Source of the DNA: an uncultured Lachnospiraceae bacterium
GTDB taxonomy: Bacteria; Bacillota; Clostridia; Lachnospirales; Lachnospiraceae
Reading direction: 5' to 3'
Length of the DNA: 22,716 nt
Assembly (NCBI GenBank): GCA_937916415.1
Contig: CALGGH010000004.1
Span: 1-22,716, forward strand
Positions 8,490-16,282 of this stretch are shown here, piece after piece. A program made the translations under genes and the position numbers. Position 1 is the stretch's first letter, and each line of letters begins with the position of its first letter. A model generated the notes under the pieces. The model was not told where the DNA came from. It saw only the letters and a program-made list of their open reading frames with translations, and did no database searches.

Positions 8490-9986
8490 ATGATGAGCTT
8501 TAAAAAAATTCAAAATACTATACAAAACAGCCGATCGAGGGAGAATGAGGAAGTCATTAAAAGCATTCCGTTAATGATACTGGCATTTGTTATGATCCTG
8601 CCGGTGCTGTATTATGCGCGTAAAAGCTTCCCTGCCGGCGATGATTTTGTGTATGCCGCATCCATGAGAAGATATCTGGCGGACCACGGCTCGTATCTGG
8701 CAGCGGCTTGGCATGAAAATGTGGATTATTACAAAAGGTTCAGCGGACTTTATTTCGTTACCTTTTTGAACTGTCTTATATCGCCGCTGCTTCGCGGAGG
8801 AACGAGAGGGATCCGTATTGTAAATACGATACTGCAGACAGTGTCGATTGCATGCCTGTTTGTTTTCGTCAGAACCTTTGCGCGCGATATCCTCCGAAAA
8901 GGCAGCCGGATGACCTGGTTTCTGTTTTGCGTTCTTTTATTTGCGATAATCAACAATGCTGCGAATTCCCAGATATATACCTGGTTTTGTATTCTTGTGG
9001 GATATAATCTGCCGGTCGGCATAATACTTCTCGGGGTGGCTTTTCTGATCCATGCATATGCAACGGATAACGCTAAACTGTATATTCCGGCAGCGTTCTG
9101 CGCATTTCTTGGAAGCGGAGCAAGCCTGAATATCACTGTACTGAACTGCGGCCTGTTCCTGATCTATTGCTGTTACGGATTTGTGATCCTCCAAAAAAAG
9201 AAGGGAAGTCTGGCAGTCTTTCTCAGTGCTATGGCGGGCGGTATTATCAATGCGGTATGTCCCGGGAATTTTACACGACATGATTCCATGAGCAACGGAA
9301 TTAATCTGGTGGCTGTTATCAGAAAATCTGCTATGTACAGCCTTGACAGGATCATTAACAGACTGTTTAATCCTGCTTTTTTGGTGATATTGATCGTTTT
9401 ATTTGTGGTTTTACTGATATCCATCGATTATTCGGAATGCTCTTTCAACTTCAGGTATCTGATCCCGGGTGCACTTATAGTGTGGTTTGGCGTGTTTCTG
9501 GTTGATCTTCCGGTTTTTATGGGTTATGGAGGAACTTCGATACCCGACAGATGTAAATTTGTGCAGGATATGACCATATATCTGCTGTCTTTTTTGTGGC
9601 TGCTGTATTTTACGGGCTGGGTGAAAAAACGATTCGGAAACTTCGTATTTTCAAATGAGCATGGAATGATACTCGCGGTGATATTGATTTTGTCGCTGTC
9701 CATATCGATCAATATGGAGGATGACGGAATAATGCATTTTGGAACTCCGTATATGATATCCACTATTGTTAACGGAGATCTGGAGGATTATGTGCATTTT
9801 GAATATGGACTGATGGATCGTATTCGGGACTATGACGGGGCTGATGTGGTATTTGATCCCGGTGAGATTCCGTATAACCCCTATATCCAGTATCTGTATA
9901 TCGATACGGATCCGGAGCATTGGATGAATCAGGCGCTTGCGGAATATTACGGCAAAAATACAGTGCGTGTGGAGTATAATGATTAG
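8490..9986 (+). CDS. Large multi-pass membrane protein, GT-C-like (DUF6056-like)
   Basis: The 498-residue protein has a short basic N-terminus, a hydrophobic segment at about 27-44, then the loop FPAGDDFVYA and YYKRFSGLYF, followed by about ten more membrane segments and a soluble C-terminal stretch. An acidic pair in the first extracytoplasmic loop followed by a GRF/KRFSG motif is typical of polyprenyl-phosphate-sugar-dependent GT-C enzymes and of DUF6056 proteins as I remember them. An AGGATT SD lies before the ATG; a second ATG follows directly at 8493. It is followed by a GT2 gene, so a role in transferring a lipid-linked sugar to the surface polymer is likely but unproven. Confidence 0.65.
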   Translation: MMSFKKIQNTIQNSRSRENEEVIKSIPLMILAFVMILPVLYYARKSFPAGDDFVYAASMRRYLADHGSYLAAAWHENVDYYKRFSGLYFVTFLNCLISPLLRGGTRGIRIVNTILQTVSIACLFVFVRTFARDILRKGSRMTWFLFCVLLFAIINNAANSQIYTWFCILVGYNLPVGIILLGVAFLIHAYATDNAKLYIPAAFCAFLGSGASLNITVLNCGLFLIYCCYGFVILQKKKGSLAVFLSAMAGGIINAVCPGNFTRHDSMSNGINLVAVIRKSAMYSLDRIINRLFNPAFLVILIVLFVVLLISIDYSECSFNFRYLIPGALIVWFGVFLVDLPVFMGYGGTSIPDRCKFVQDMTIYLLSFLWLLYFTGWVKKRFGNFVFSNEHGMILAVILILSLSISINMEDDGIMHFGTPYMISTIVNGDLEDYVHFEYGLMDRIRDYDGADVVFDPGEIPYNPYIQYLYIDTDPEHWMNQALAEYYGKNTVRVEYND

Positions 9987-9988
9987 TT

Positions 9989-10006
9989 AGGATCTGCACG
10001 GATCCT
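9989..10006. repeat. Perfect 6-bp inverted repeat between two glycosyltransferase genes
   Basis: AGGATC and GATCCT are separated by 6 bases in the 33-base gap before the GT2 gene. It can form a short hairpin but has no T tract, so it is not a convincing terminator. It may affect translation of the GT2 gene, which lacks a clear SD. Confidence 0.3.
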
Positions 10007-10019
10007 TAGAGCGACTGCA

Positions 10020-10754
10020 ATGAAGATATCGATAATAACTCCGTGTTTTAATTCAGAGAAAACAATACGGAATACATTGGATTCCGTGGCGGATCAGGAA
10101 GTGAATGAGATCGAGCATATCCTGATAGACGGAGGATCCACCGATGGTACCCTTCGCATATTGAATGAATATGCACAAAGGGTCTCGCATGCTGTTAAGA
10201 TCGTATCCGAGCCTGATGACGGAATATATGATGCCATGAATAAGGGAATCCGTATGGCAGAGGGTGATCTTGTGGGGATCATCAATTCGGATGACTGGTA
10301 TGAGAGAGAGACCTTCGGAAAGGTATCCGGGATATATGGCGGCACCGATAATGAGATAATATATGGAGCAATACGGGTTTATGAAGGCGAAGGAATAAGG
10401 TCTATAGAATTTTATCACCATGATTTTTTGATGCGGCGGATGATCAATCATCCGGGATGCTTTGTCTCACGTGGAGTATATGACCGTGTTGGGCTGTTTG
10501 ATACGACATACAGATCAAGCGCAGATTATGACTGGATGAAAAGAGCTTACGATTCCGGCGCGGAGTTTGTTCCCGTATATGACGTGCTGGCCAACATCAG
10601 AACAGGAGGAATGTCATCATCTAACGTTGGCTTCAGGGAAACGCTGAAGCTGCAATATCAGTGGGGGCAGGTATCGGCACCCAGATATGTGGCATATACT
10701 ATTAAAAGTTATGTCGGCGATATGTTGAGAAAACTGGTCGGAAAAAACAGATAG
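10020..10754 (+). CDS. GT2 family glycosyltransferase
   Basis: The 244-residue cytoplasmic enzyme has a GT-A fold. It opens with ISIITPCFNSEKTI, then ILIDGGSTDGT (D37, D42) for nucleotide binding, SEPDDGIYDAMNKGI, and the metal-binding NSDDWY (D91, D92), followed by HPGCFV and SSADYDW acceptor-side motifs. The EPDxGIYDAMNKGI signature is typical of colanic-acid and O-antigen type GT2 enzymes. It is normal in length and has no membrane helices. Its C-terminal 38 residues (ETLKLQYQWGQ, GDML) have a diverged relative directly downstream of the next gene, at 12391-12501. The sugar transferred cannot be told. Confidence 0.9.
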   Translation: MKISIITPCFNSEKTIRNTLDSVADQEVNEIEHILIDGGSTDGTLRILNEYAQRVSHAVKIVSEPDDGIYDAMNKGIRMAEGDLVGIINSDDWYERETFGKVSGIYGGTDNEIIYGAIRVYEGEGIRSIEFYHHDFLMRRMINHPGCFVSRGVYDRVGLFDTTYRSSADYDWMKRAYDSGAEFVPVYDVLANIRTGGMSSSNVGFRETLKLQYQWGQVSAPRYVAYTIKSYVGDMLRKLVGKNR

Positions 10755-10764
10755 AGGCAGGATT

Positions 10765-12390
10765 ATGTATACACGTGCGGTATTGCTTTTAATACTGTTT
10801 ATTTTGGGTGCATTTGAATATGCTGCCCTGACAGGGAAAATAAAAAGGGATATAAAGGCGCTTAGCTGCAAAGAGATAATGATCTCATCGGCATTATCTC
10901 TTGTGCTTATGCTATTGTTTGCCGGAATGACGGGAATACTCGGAAGCGAATACCATTTTGTGGATGACCATGAACTGCTGGATATCAAGAATTCATTTCT
11001 GGTAAGAGGCTTTTGGGGTACGCTTGGCAAATTCATCCGGAATGACCTGACTATCAGGTTCAGACCTACTTATTATCTGATCCGGGTAATACAGACATGG
11101 CTATTCAGGGACAATTTTTTTGCATGGCACGTCATGTATGCCGTTATTGCGGCATTTTGTTTTGAACTCCCATATGCATATGCCCGAAGCGGAGGCTGCC
11201 CTATGTGGCTCAGCTACGTTTTTTCTATGATGATATATGTTGGCGGCGGACAGTCACCTGCACTCTGGAGACTGGGTCCCCAGGAAGCTTTTGGGATGAT
11301 CCTGCTGCTGCTTGTCATACTACTGTTAAGATCATATTTTCAACAAGGAGGAGCGTTAAGGCTGGTCGGCTTTTTGCTCGCTATGATCCTGCTTGCGGGA
11401 GTTAAGGAAAGCTTTTTGATTTTTTTGCCGTTCCTTCCGGTGATTCTGATCAAATGGGAGATCGAACGCAGGGAGGCGGTTTCACTGACGGACTTGACCA
11501 CAGCCGTAAAAAGATACGCTGTCCCCACAACTGCCGTATTTGCAATTTTTATTATTGCTATTTATATCATACTGTTCAGAGTAGGTACAAACGAGATTGG
11601 TTATGCCGGTATAGACAGCTCCTATGCAATAATGGATTACCTGATCGGAATATGCCGCATTGTAATAGGAAGTTTGAGACCTTATGTTTTTGCCTGGGCT
11701 GCCGGTAATTTGCTCATCATCGCTATCCTGTGGGTGAATTGGCAGAATATCGCTCCGGTTGTAAGGTTTTCAGCGATAACCGATACGATCGTCTGCGATA
11801 CTCTTATGTGTATGCAGATGATACTGTACGCCAAGAGCGGAATGATCGAAAGATATCTGCTTCCCGCAACTTTTTTGGTGGGAGTACTTTGGTTCATTAC
11901 CATATACAGATTATATATGACGGAACAGCTGAAAAAGGATATTCCCGTGTATTCGGCATTATCCATTGCGATAGCTGTTATAATGATCTTTAACGTGAAT
12001 GATGTCAAAAGAATCCCATATGTTTATACCGGACGAAACGACCAGCAGATGGCGTTGAATTACGCCAGAGACGGTGCTGCTACCACAGAGATGCTGAATA
12101 AAGTGGGAGAACTTGCCGGTAAAGAGGATATTATAGTGGCAGATGTCATTTATGAAGCGGATATTTCGGCAGCTGTTTATCTTAAAGACAGATTTGGCCT
12201 GGATAAAGTGTGTGCTTATGGTGAATACGGTTCCGCGGAGGAGATTCCCGTTGATATGAAGAATGTGAAATTTTTTATCGGATACCCGGATGTGTTGGAG
12301 ACCAGAATTGCCGAATATGGAATGCGGCGTGAAGATTTTACGGAATACAGGTACTTCATATATGCGTTGTGGGTAAGAAACAGAGAATGA
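10765..12390 (+). CDS. Large multi-pass membrane protein, probable GT-C-like transferase
   Basis: The 541-residue protein begins 10 bases after the GT2 stop with a GGCAGG SD. About eleven hydrophobic segments fill residues 1-410; a soluble tail of about 130 residues follows, with a GKEDIIVAD segment. The first large loop contains FVDDHELLD and RFRPTYYL, an acidic pair followed by an RFRP motif like that of GT-C enzymes that accept polyprenyl-linked sugars. I cannot name a family with confidence. It lies exactly between an intact GT2 and the tail of a second GT2, which begins at its stop codon, so it may have been inserted with or into a GT2 gene. Confidence 0.6.
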   Translation: MYTRAVLLLILFILGAFEYAALTGKIKRDIKALSCKEIMISSALSLVLMLLFAGMTGILGSEYHFVDDHELLDIKNSFLVRGFWGTLGKFIRNDLTIRFRPTYYLIRVIQTWLFRDNFFAWHVMYAVIAAFCFELPYAYARSGGCPMWLSYVFSMMIYVGGGQSPALWRLGPQEAFGMILLLLVILLLRSYFQQGGALRLVGFLLAMILLAGVKESFLIFLPFLPVILIKWEIERREAVSLTDLTTAVKRYAVPTTAVFAIFIIAIYIILFRVGTNEIGYAGIDSSYAIMDYLIGICRIVIGSLRPYVFAWAAGNLLIIAILWVNWQNIAPVVRFSAITDTIVCDTLMCMQMILYAKSGMIERYLLPATFLVGVLWFITIYRLYMTEQLKKDIPVYSALSIAIAVIMIFNVNDVKRIPYVYTGRNDQQMALNYARDGAATTEMLNKVGELAGKEDIIVADVIYEADISAAVYLKDRFGLDKVCAYGEYGSAEEIPVDMKNVKFFIGYPDVLETRIAEYGMRREDFTEYRYFIYALWVRNRE

Positions 12391-12501
12391 GTGGAGACGC
12401 TTAAGCTCCGGCATCAGTGGGGGCGCGTGTCGGGCATCAGGTATGCCGCGTATTCCCTCAAGAGCCGTATCGGAGACGCATTGCATGACATTTTGAGGTG
12501 A
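12391..12501 (+). pseudogene. 3' remnant of a GT2 glycosyltransferase gene
   Basis: Starting immediately after the TGA of the preceding gene, the plus strand reads ETLKLRHQWGRVSG, RYAAYSLKS and IGDALHDILR with a stop. It aligns with ETLKLQYQWGQVSA, RYVAYTIKS and VGDMLRKLVG at the end of the GT2 at 10020-10754. Codons are richer in G and C than in the intact copy, so it comes from a paralogue and not from a recent duplication. No start codon or catalytic domain is present. Confidence 0.8.
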
Positions 12502-12508
12502 GGACGTA

Positions 12509-12700
12509 ATGGGTAGAATCGTATACATAAAGGGTGATCTTTTCAGCAGCAACGCGGATTATCTGGTGAACGCGGTAAATACGGTTGGAGTTATGGGAAA
12601 GGGCATTGCCAAAAGCTTTAAGGAAAAGTATCCGGCAACCAATGATACGTATGTAAGTGTGTGCCGGAATCATAACTTTGATATTGACGGAACGATTGGT
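12509..12700 (+). pseudogene. 5' stump of a macro-domain protein (DarG-type)
   Basis: The frame starts at ATG with an AGGTGAGG SD and reads IVYIKGDLFSS, DYLVNAVNTVGVMGKGIA and SFKEKYPA. These are the ADP-ribose-binding beta1-loop and the NxVNxxGxMGKGIA loop of macro domains such as DarG antitoxins. Similarity ends at about residue 60, where the frame runs into glycosyltransferase sequence and stops at 12769. An intact macro domain needs about 150 residues, so this is not functional. No DarT-like ADP-ribosyltransferase is visible nearby. Confidence 0.75.
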
Positions 12701-12707
12701 GAATCTG

Positions 12708-13835
12708 TTGAAACGCATTTTGATCGACGCCACGGGCTCATCGGCCTGGATTGGCGGTGTATATCATAAAAAAAATATATTGTATTCCATGCTTGCCAAC
12801 GAATGGATCAGGAGAAACTTCCGGATCGTGGTGGTCACTGATCCGGACATGGTTGAGGTCTTTGGCGAATTCAAGGATATTGTCAAGACCTGCACGATCC
12901 GGTACGACGGAGTCAGGCAGAGAAAGGTCAGACTTACCATCACGGCGTTGGTTCACGGATGCCGTTATATTTTTCCGTGTTTTGACACGCGGATATGCGG
13001 GGCACTGCACCTCACCGGCATAAGCTGGGTTCCGGATTATCAGCACTATCACTATCCCGATTTTTTTACGGGGGCGGAAAAGGCTGATCGCAGAACCGCG
13101 GATCTGCGCACGCTTGACGACAGGTTTCCGCTCGTGCTCAGCAGCCATGACTGCCTGAATGACTTCAGGCGATACGTGTCTGAGACAAAGCGGAATATTT
13201 ATATTGTTCCGTTCGTGTCATATGTTGAAAAAGAGGTCAGGGAAATAACTGATTCATTTTTGAATGAGACGTGCCAAAAGCATGGCATTGCTCCTTACGA
13301 GTATGCCTGTGTGTCTAATCAGTTCTGGCAGCATAAGAACCATAAAGTTGTCCTTGAAGCCTTGAGACTCGTTGCTGACAGCCTGCCTGACGGGGCTAAG
13401 GTCATCTTTACCGGACAGCTTCAGGATTATCGTGATGATGATTACGCTAAGGAAGTTCGTGCACTTCTGAGTTCTCCGGATGTATCCGGACGATGTATCT
13501 GTACGGGTTTCATAGACCGCAGGGAACAGCTTGCGCTGATGCGCGGGGCCAGGTTTATCATACAGCCGTCGCTGTTTGAGGGCTGGGGCACGGTGGTTGA
13601 GGACGCCAAGGTGCTGGACAAGACCATGCTGCTGTCAGACATTCCGGTCCATCATGAACAGATGAATGAAAAATGCACGCTGTTTGATCCGCTTGATCCG
13701 CAGGCACTTGGCGAATTGATCCTGAACACATGGGAGCGGGACGTTACCGATGACGTTGAGGCCGGCATCACGAGGATGCGTGAGTCCGCCGTCAGGTATT
13801 CCCGTGAATTCGAAAGACTGCTAAAGAATTGCTGA
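12708..13835 (+). CDS. GT4-like (GT-B fold) glycosyltransferase
   Basis: I place the start at TTG 12708, giving about 376 residues that begin with KRILIDATG; an upstream ATG at 12657 would add 17 residues translated from macro-domain sequence. GGTGA lies 6 bases upstream of the TTG. The N-terminal domain has the SSAWIGGVYH donor-side loop. The C-terminal domain has SNQFWQHKNHK, VIFTGQL, and the GT4 signature QPSLFEGWGTVVEDAK with the EX7E-type acidic residues. It is a cytoplasmic nucleotide-sugar-dependent enzyme. Base composition is visibly richer in GC than the genes to the left. The 5' region is fused to the macro-domain stump. Confidence 0.85.
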   Translation: MKRILIDATGSSAWIGGVYHKKNILYSMLANEWIRRNFRIVVVTDPDMVEVFGEFKDIVKTCTIRYDGVRQRKVRLTITALVHGCRYIFPCFDTRICGALHLTGISWVPDYQHYHYPDFFTGAEKADRRTADLRTLDDRFPLVLSSHDCLNDFRRYVSETKRNIYIVPFVSYVEKEVREITDSFLNETCQKHGIAPYEYACVSNQFWQHKNHKVVLEALRLVADSLPDGAKVIFTGQLQDYRDDDYAKEVRALLSSPDVSGRCICTGFIDRREQLALMRGARFIIQPSLFEGWGTVVEDAKVLDKTMLLSDIPVHHEQMNEKCTLFDPLDPQALGELILNTWERDVTDDVEAGITRMRESAVRYSREFERLLKNC

Positions 13836-13873
13836 TTAAATCGGCGTTTCCCAAGACAAAAGGAAAACTGATC

Positions 13874-14782
13874 TTGAACGTACTCATAACCGGAGCTTCG
13901 GGCTTCATAGGCAACTCCATATTGAGGTATTTTAGGGAAAAGGGAGCGGACGTTACCGGATGGGACGTGCGCGGGTCCGAAGACGGGATCGTGCAGTCCG
14001 TGGACATGTGCGTTCAGGCCAACGTTGAGCAGGCACTGGACGGCCAGAAGCCTGACGTGATAGTGCACTGTGCGGGAAGCGCAAACGTGAGCGACTCCAT
14101 CGCCAATCCGGACCGCGACATGATGCTGAACGTCAACGTCACGCACAACCTGCTCTTTGCAATGCTTCATCACGAGCTTAGGAGTACACGGCTAATATAT
14201 CTGTCAAGTGCAGGAGTTTATGGCAATCCCGTCAGGCTTCCGATACATGAGGGCGATCCGAGGACGCCCGTGTCACCGTATGCCCTGCATAAGACCATGT
14301 GCGAGGACATGTGCAGGTATTTTAATGACAATCATGGGTTCGACGTGCGCGTTGCCAGGATTTTTTCGGCATACGGTGCGGGACTCAGGAAGCAGATATT
14401 CTGGGACATGCATCAGAAGTACGAGGGTTCCGGCAGGCTTGGGATGTTTGGAACCGGTGACGAGAGCCGGGACTTCATCAACATAGAAGACCTGAAGAAA
14501 GCTATTTATCTGCTGGCCGTTTGCGATTACGAGCAAAGAACGGTCAACGTCGCTAATGGAGTGGAGGTAAGGATACGCGACGCGGTCAGGATCTTTGCCG
14601 CCAAGTCCGGGATCCCGGAGAATGTTATTTCGTTCAACGGTAATTCACGCGTCGGCGATCCGATCAACTGGCGGGCGGACGTAAGCGTCCTTAAGTCCCT
14701 TGGCTATGAGCAGCAGGTTACGCTGGAGGAAGGGATCGGCGCTTACGTGGAGTGGCTCAGATGCTTGGGAAGTGCTCAATAA
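13874..14782 (+). CDS. Extended SDR-family nucleotide-sugar epimerase/dehydratase/reductase
   Basis: The protein starts most plausibly at TTG 13874 (NVLITGASGFIG) with AGGA 10 bases upstream; an alternative TTG at 13829 overlaps the preceding gene's end and would add 15 residues. The Rossmann motif GASGFIG (about residues 7-13), the YLSSAGVYG strand, and the catalytic Y-x3-K in SPYALHKTM identify an NAD(P)-dependent extended SDR. DESRDFINIEDL is the usual substrate-binding region. At about 303 residues it is of normal length for epimerases and GDP-deoxyhexose reductases. It presumably supplies a modified sugar nucleotide to the GT4 just upstream; the exact reaction is not determined. One line of this gene (14041-14100) has 36 G+C of 60. 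Confidence 0.85.
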   Translation: MNVLITGASGFIGNSILRYFREKGADVTGWDVRGSEDGIVQSVDMCVQANVEQALDGQKPDVIVHCAGSANVSDSIANPDRDMMLNVNVTHNLLFAMLHHELRSTRLIYLSSAGVYGNPVRLPIHEGDPRTPVSPYALHKTMCEDMCRYFNDNHGFDVRVARIFSAYGAGLRKQIFWDMHQKYEGSGRLGMFGTGDESRDFINIEDLKKAIYLLAVCDYEQRTVNVANGVEVRIRDAVRIFAAKSGIPENVISFNGNSRVGDPINWRADVSVLKSLGYEQQVTLEEGIGAYVEWLRCLGSAQ

Positions 14783-14793
14783 AGAAGCCTCAG

Positions 14794-14807
14794 ACAGTAA
14801 ATACTGT
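14794..14807. repeat. Palindrome ACAGTAAATACTGT after the SDR gene
   Basis: A perfect 14-base palindrome lies 12 bases after the SDR stop codon and is followed by TTTATT. It could be a weak terminator or a binding site for a regulator. The loop is too small for a strong hairpin. Confidence 0.3.
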
Positions 14808-14836
14808 TTATTGTCGCGAATATTTCTATCAAATTC

Positions 14837-14889
14837 TGTCAAAACTTGACAAAACCTGACAAATCCCATATCATATCCATAATATGATA
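14837..14889 (+). promoter_or_regulatory. Promoter with overlapping operator-like repeats for the HTH/hipA operon
   Basis: TTGACA (14846-14851) and TATCAT (14869-14874) are 17 bases apart, a near-consensus promoter. The -35 box lies in the inverted repeat TGTCAAAACTTGACA (14837-14851), and TGACAAA-type units recur with a 10-base period starting at 14837, 14847 and 14857, so they face the same side of the helix. The -10 box lies in a second inverted repeat, TATCATA (14869-14875) and TATGATA (14883-14889). Such overlap is what an autoregulated HTH/toxin operon would show. Confidence 0.6.
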
Positions 14890-14989
14890 CTTTATACGGT
14901 GAGGCTTTCTGACGCAGCTGTCGGGAAAGCAGACAAGCAAGATGATCAGATTAATTATTGACAGTTCCTTACCTTTGGGAGAAATCATT

Positions 14990-15502
14990 ATGAAAGAGTA
15001 TATGAGCATCGGTCAGTTTGCATCAGAAATCGGAGTGTCGGAATCTACGCTGCGTAACTGGGACAGACAGGGAAAACTGTGCCCTCATCATCTGACAAAG
15101 GGCGGTCAGAGGGTTTATTCTGCCGAACAGGCCCGGGAATTTCTTGGTCAGGAGTATGCACGCGTGATTGCAGATGGTGTCACGGATAGGACCGGGGCAA
15201 CACCGGGCGCGATAGTGGAATCTTTATTTGTTGAGGGATCGGATGGCAATGATCGGATCGTAAAGATCCAGGGACGCAAGGGCAGGGATGTCTATTACTT
15301 CAACTACGCTGACAACTCCGTCACCGACAAGATCGGAAACCGCGTGATCCTGCAGGAAAACATTGATGGGGTGCAGGATATCGTGCTTCAGGATTACCTT
15401 GATGATCTTTTTCATAAAATGTATCATACTGCAAATAGCGTAAGTGAAGGTTTTGCTACCATGAGAAAAATGAGGGACATACAGTGGATAAGAATGACCT
15501 GA
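14990..15502 (+). CDS. MerR/IS607-type HTH regulator, partner of a HipA-like gene
   Basis: The ATG at 14990 has GGGAGA 8 bases upstream, giving 170 residues; an ATG at 14942 has no SD. The N-terminus (YMSIGQFASEIGVSES, TLRNWDRQGKL, GGQRVYS) is a winged HTH of the MerR/IS607-resolvase type. The remaining 110 residues have no family I can name; they contain GRKGRDVYYFNYAD and a C-terminal helical part. It overlaps the HipA-like gene by 19 bases in another frame, so the two were co-translated. By analogy with HipB it probably represses the operon through the repeats at 14837-14889. It appears intact although its partner is broken. Confidence 0.75.
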   Translation: MKEYMSIGQFASEIGVSESTLRNWDRQGKLCPHHLTKGGQRVYSAEQAREFLGQEYARVIADGVTDRTGATPGAIVESLFVEGSDGNDRIVKIQGRKGRDVYYFNYADNSVTDKIGNRVILQENIDGVQDIVLQDYLDDLFHKMYHTANSVSEGFATMRKMRDIQWIRMT

Positions 15503-16140
15503 GATTTTTTTTGATGCATAAGGACATAGTGATAGCACAGATGGAGATTGATGATGCGAGACCACATAAAATCACGTTCACCAGGGATGCATCTGAGCAT
15601 TTGCCTCCTGGTGCTCAAATGAATATGGTTCGGTTCCATGAATGGTGGGAGGACAGGGCTGTCCCCAGGACGAGACAGGGAGCCAAAAGCGCATTGAGAA
15701 AGCCGGGATATGCCACTACGGGGTACATGCTGGTTGATAATCTGGCATTGTCACTGACTGACTGCTATTGGATTCGTCCGAGAACAGCCGACATATCCTG
15801 GCCCGACGTAAGTCTTTTCACTAATCCCTTTGTGGACTACTTTGGAGAGATCACCATCAGCAGTAATGCTGACGTGGGCAGAAGATCCAGGTTTTCCCTG
15901 GCCACGTCTCAGGGAGAGTTGTCAGTGCATGGGAAGTGCTGTGCAATGCCAAGAAGCGCGGCTCTGACAGCTATTATTCCCAATTCAGGAATCAGTGTCT
16001 GCGCCATGGCATGGATGAGGAGTATTTTGAGAGGTTCATGTCCTACGAGATACTCACTGACCTCCTGATCACAAATACGGACAGGCATGTGAGGATTGAT
16101 GATACATGGAGCCTGTTTGAGCGAAAGGCAAACCTGGTGT
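15484..16140 (+). pseudogene. Broken HipA-like kinase gene
   Basis: A GTG start at 15484 with GAGGGA upstream opens a frame reading FFLMHKDI, FHEWWEDRAVPRTRQG, LSLTDCYWIRP and NPFVDYFGE, which is the N-terminal part of clostridial HipA-like proteins. At about 15885-15906 the homology changes frame: VSAWEVLCNAKKR, then LRHGMDEEYFERF, then ITNTDRH, matching the VSAWxI and the catalytic NxDRH loop of the kinase. About 100 residues carrying the ATP-binding lobe are missing at the change, and everything after DRH (including the DFG-like metal site) is lost. A run of 8 T at 15505-15512 is intact and in frame. The protein cannot be an active kinase. Confidence 0.75.
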
Positions 16141-16144
16141 ATAC

Positions 16145-16279
16145 TTTTCAGCGTAGAAAACGGTCAGCGTAGAAGTCGCCATGGGACTCAGGCTGAACGT
16201 TGAGCTTCTGTTTCAACAAAAACAAAAAGACCGGGATAGAGAAAATCAGACTCGACCATAAAACCATTGGTGAGGTATA
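16145..16279 (+). pseudogene. 3' remnant of an AAA/PD-(D/E)XK nuclease gene (copy A)
   Basis: The end reads TLSFCFNKNKKTGI, KIRLDHK and a TAA at 16277-16279. It aligns with MLSFCFNKNKKTGI and TIRLGDK at the end of the nuclease fragment at 19465-19815; the DNA is nearly identical over TTGAGCTTCTGTTTCAACAA and onward. Upstream, FSVENG in a shifted frame resembles FHVDNG of the other copy. The tail joins the broken hipA directly. It is followed three bases later by the DUF4869-like gene. Confidence 0.7.
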
Positions 16280-16282
16280 AAC

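Noticed and set aside
11959..12552. 197-codon antisense ORF across 12390-12508
   Set aside because: It crosses three unrelated plus-strand elements and has no start signals or similarity.
12657..12707. ATG start 17 codons upstream for the first GT4
   Set aside because: Those codons overlap the macro-domain stump in another frame and have no GT4 homology; TTG 12708 begins exactly at the first Rossmann strand.
14837..14866. Short repeats as a CRISPR array
   Set aside because: The units are about 10 bases long with no spacers and overlap a promoter, so they are operator-like.
14942..14989. Upstream ATG for the HTH gene adding 16 residues
   Set aside because: No SD precedes it, while GGGAGA sits properly before 14990, and the HTH homology begins just after 14990.
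15121..15180. HTH protein as an IS607 serine resolvase (EYARV after the HTH)
   Set aside because: The catalytic serine motif YARVSS and the rest of the resolvase domain are absent, and the gene overlaps a HipA-like partner.
15505..15512. Eight-T run in hipA as a programmed slippage site
   Set aside because: The frame is open and homologous on both sides of the run; the real frame change is about 390 bases further on with missing sequence.
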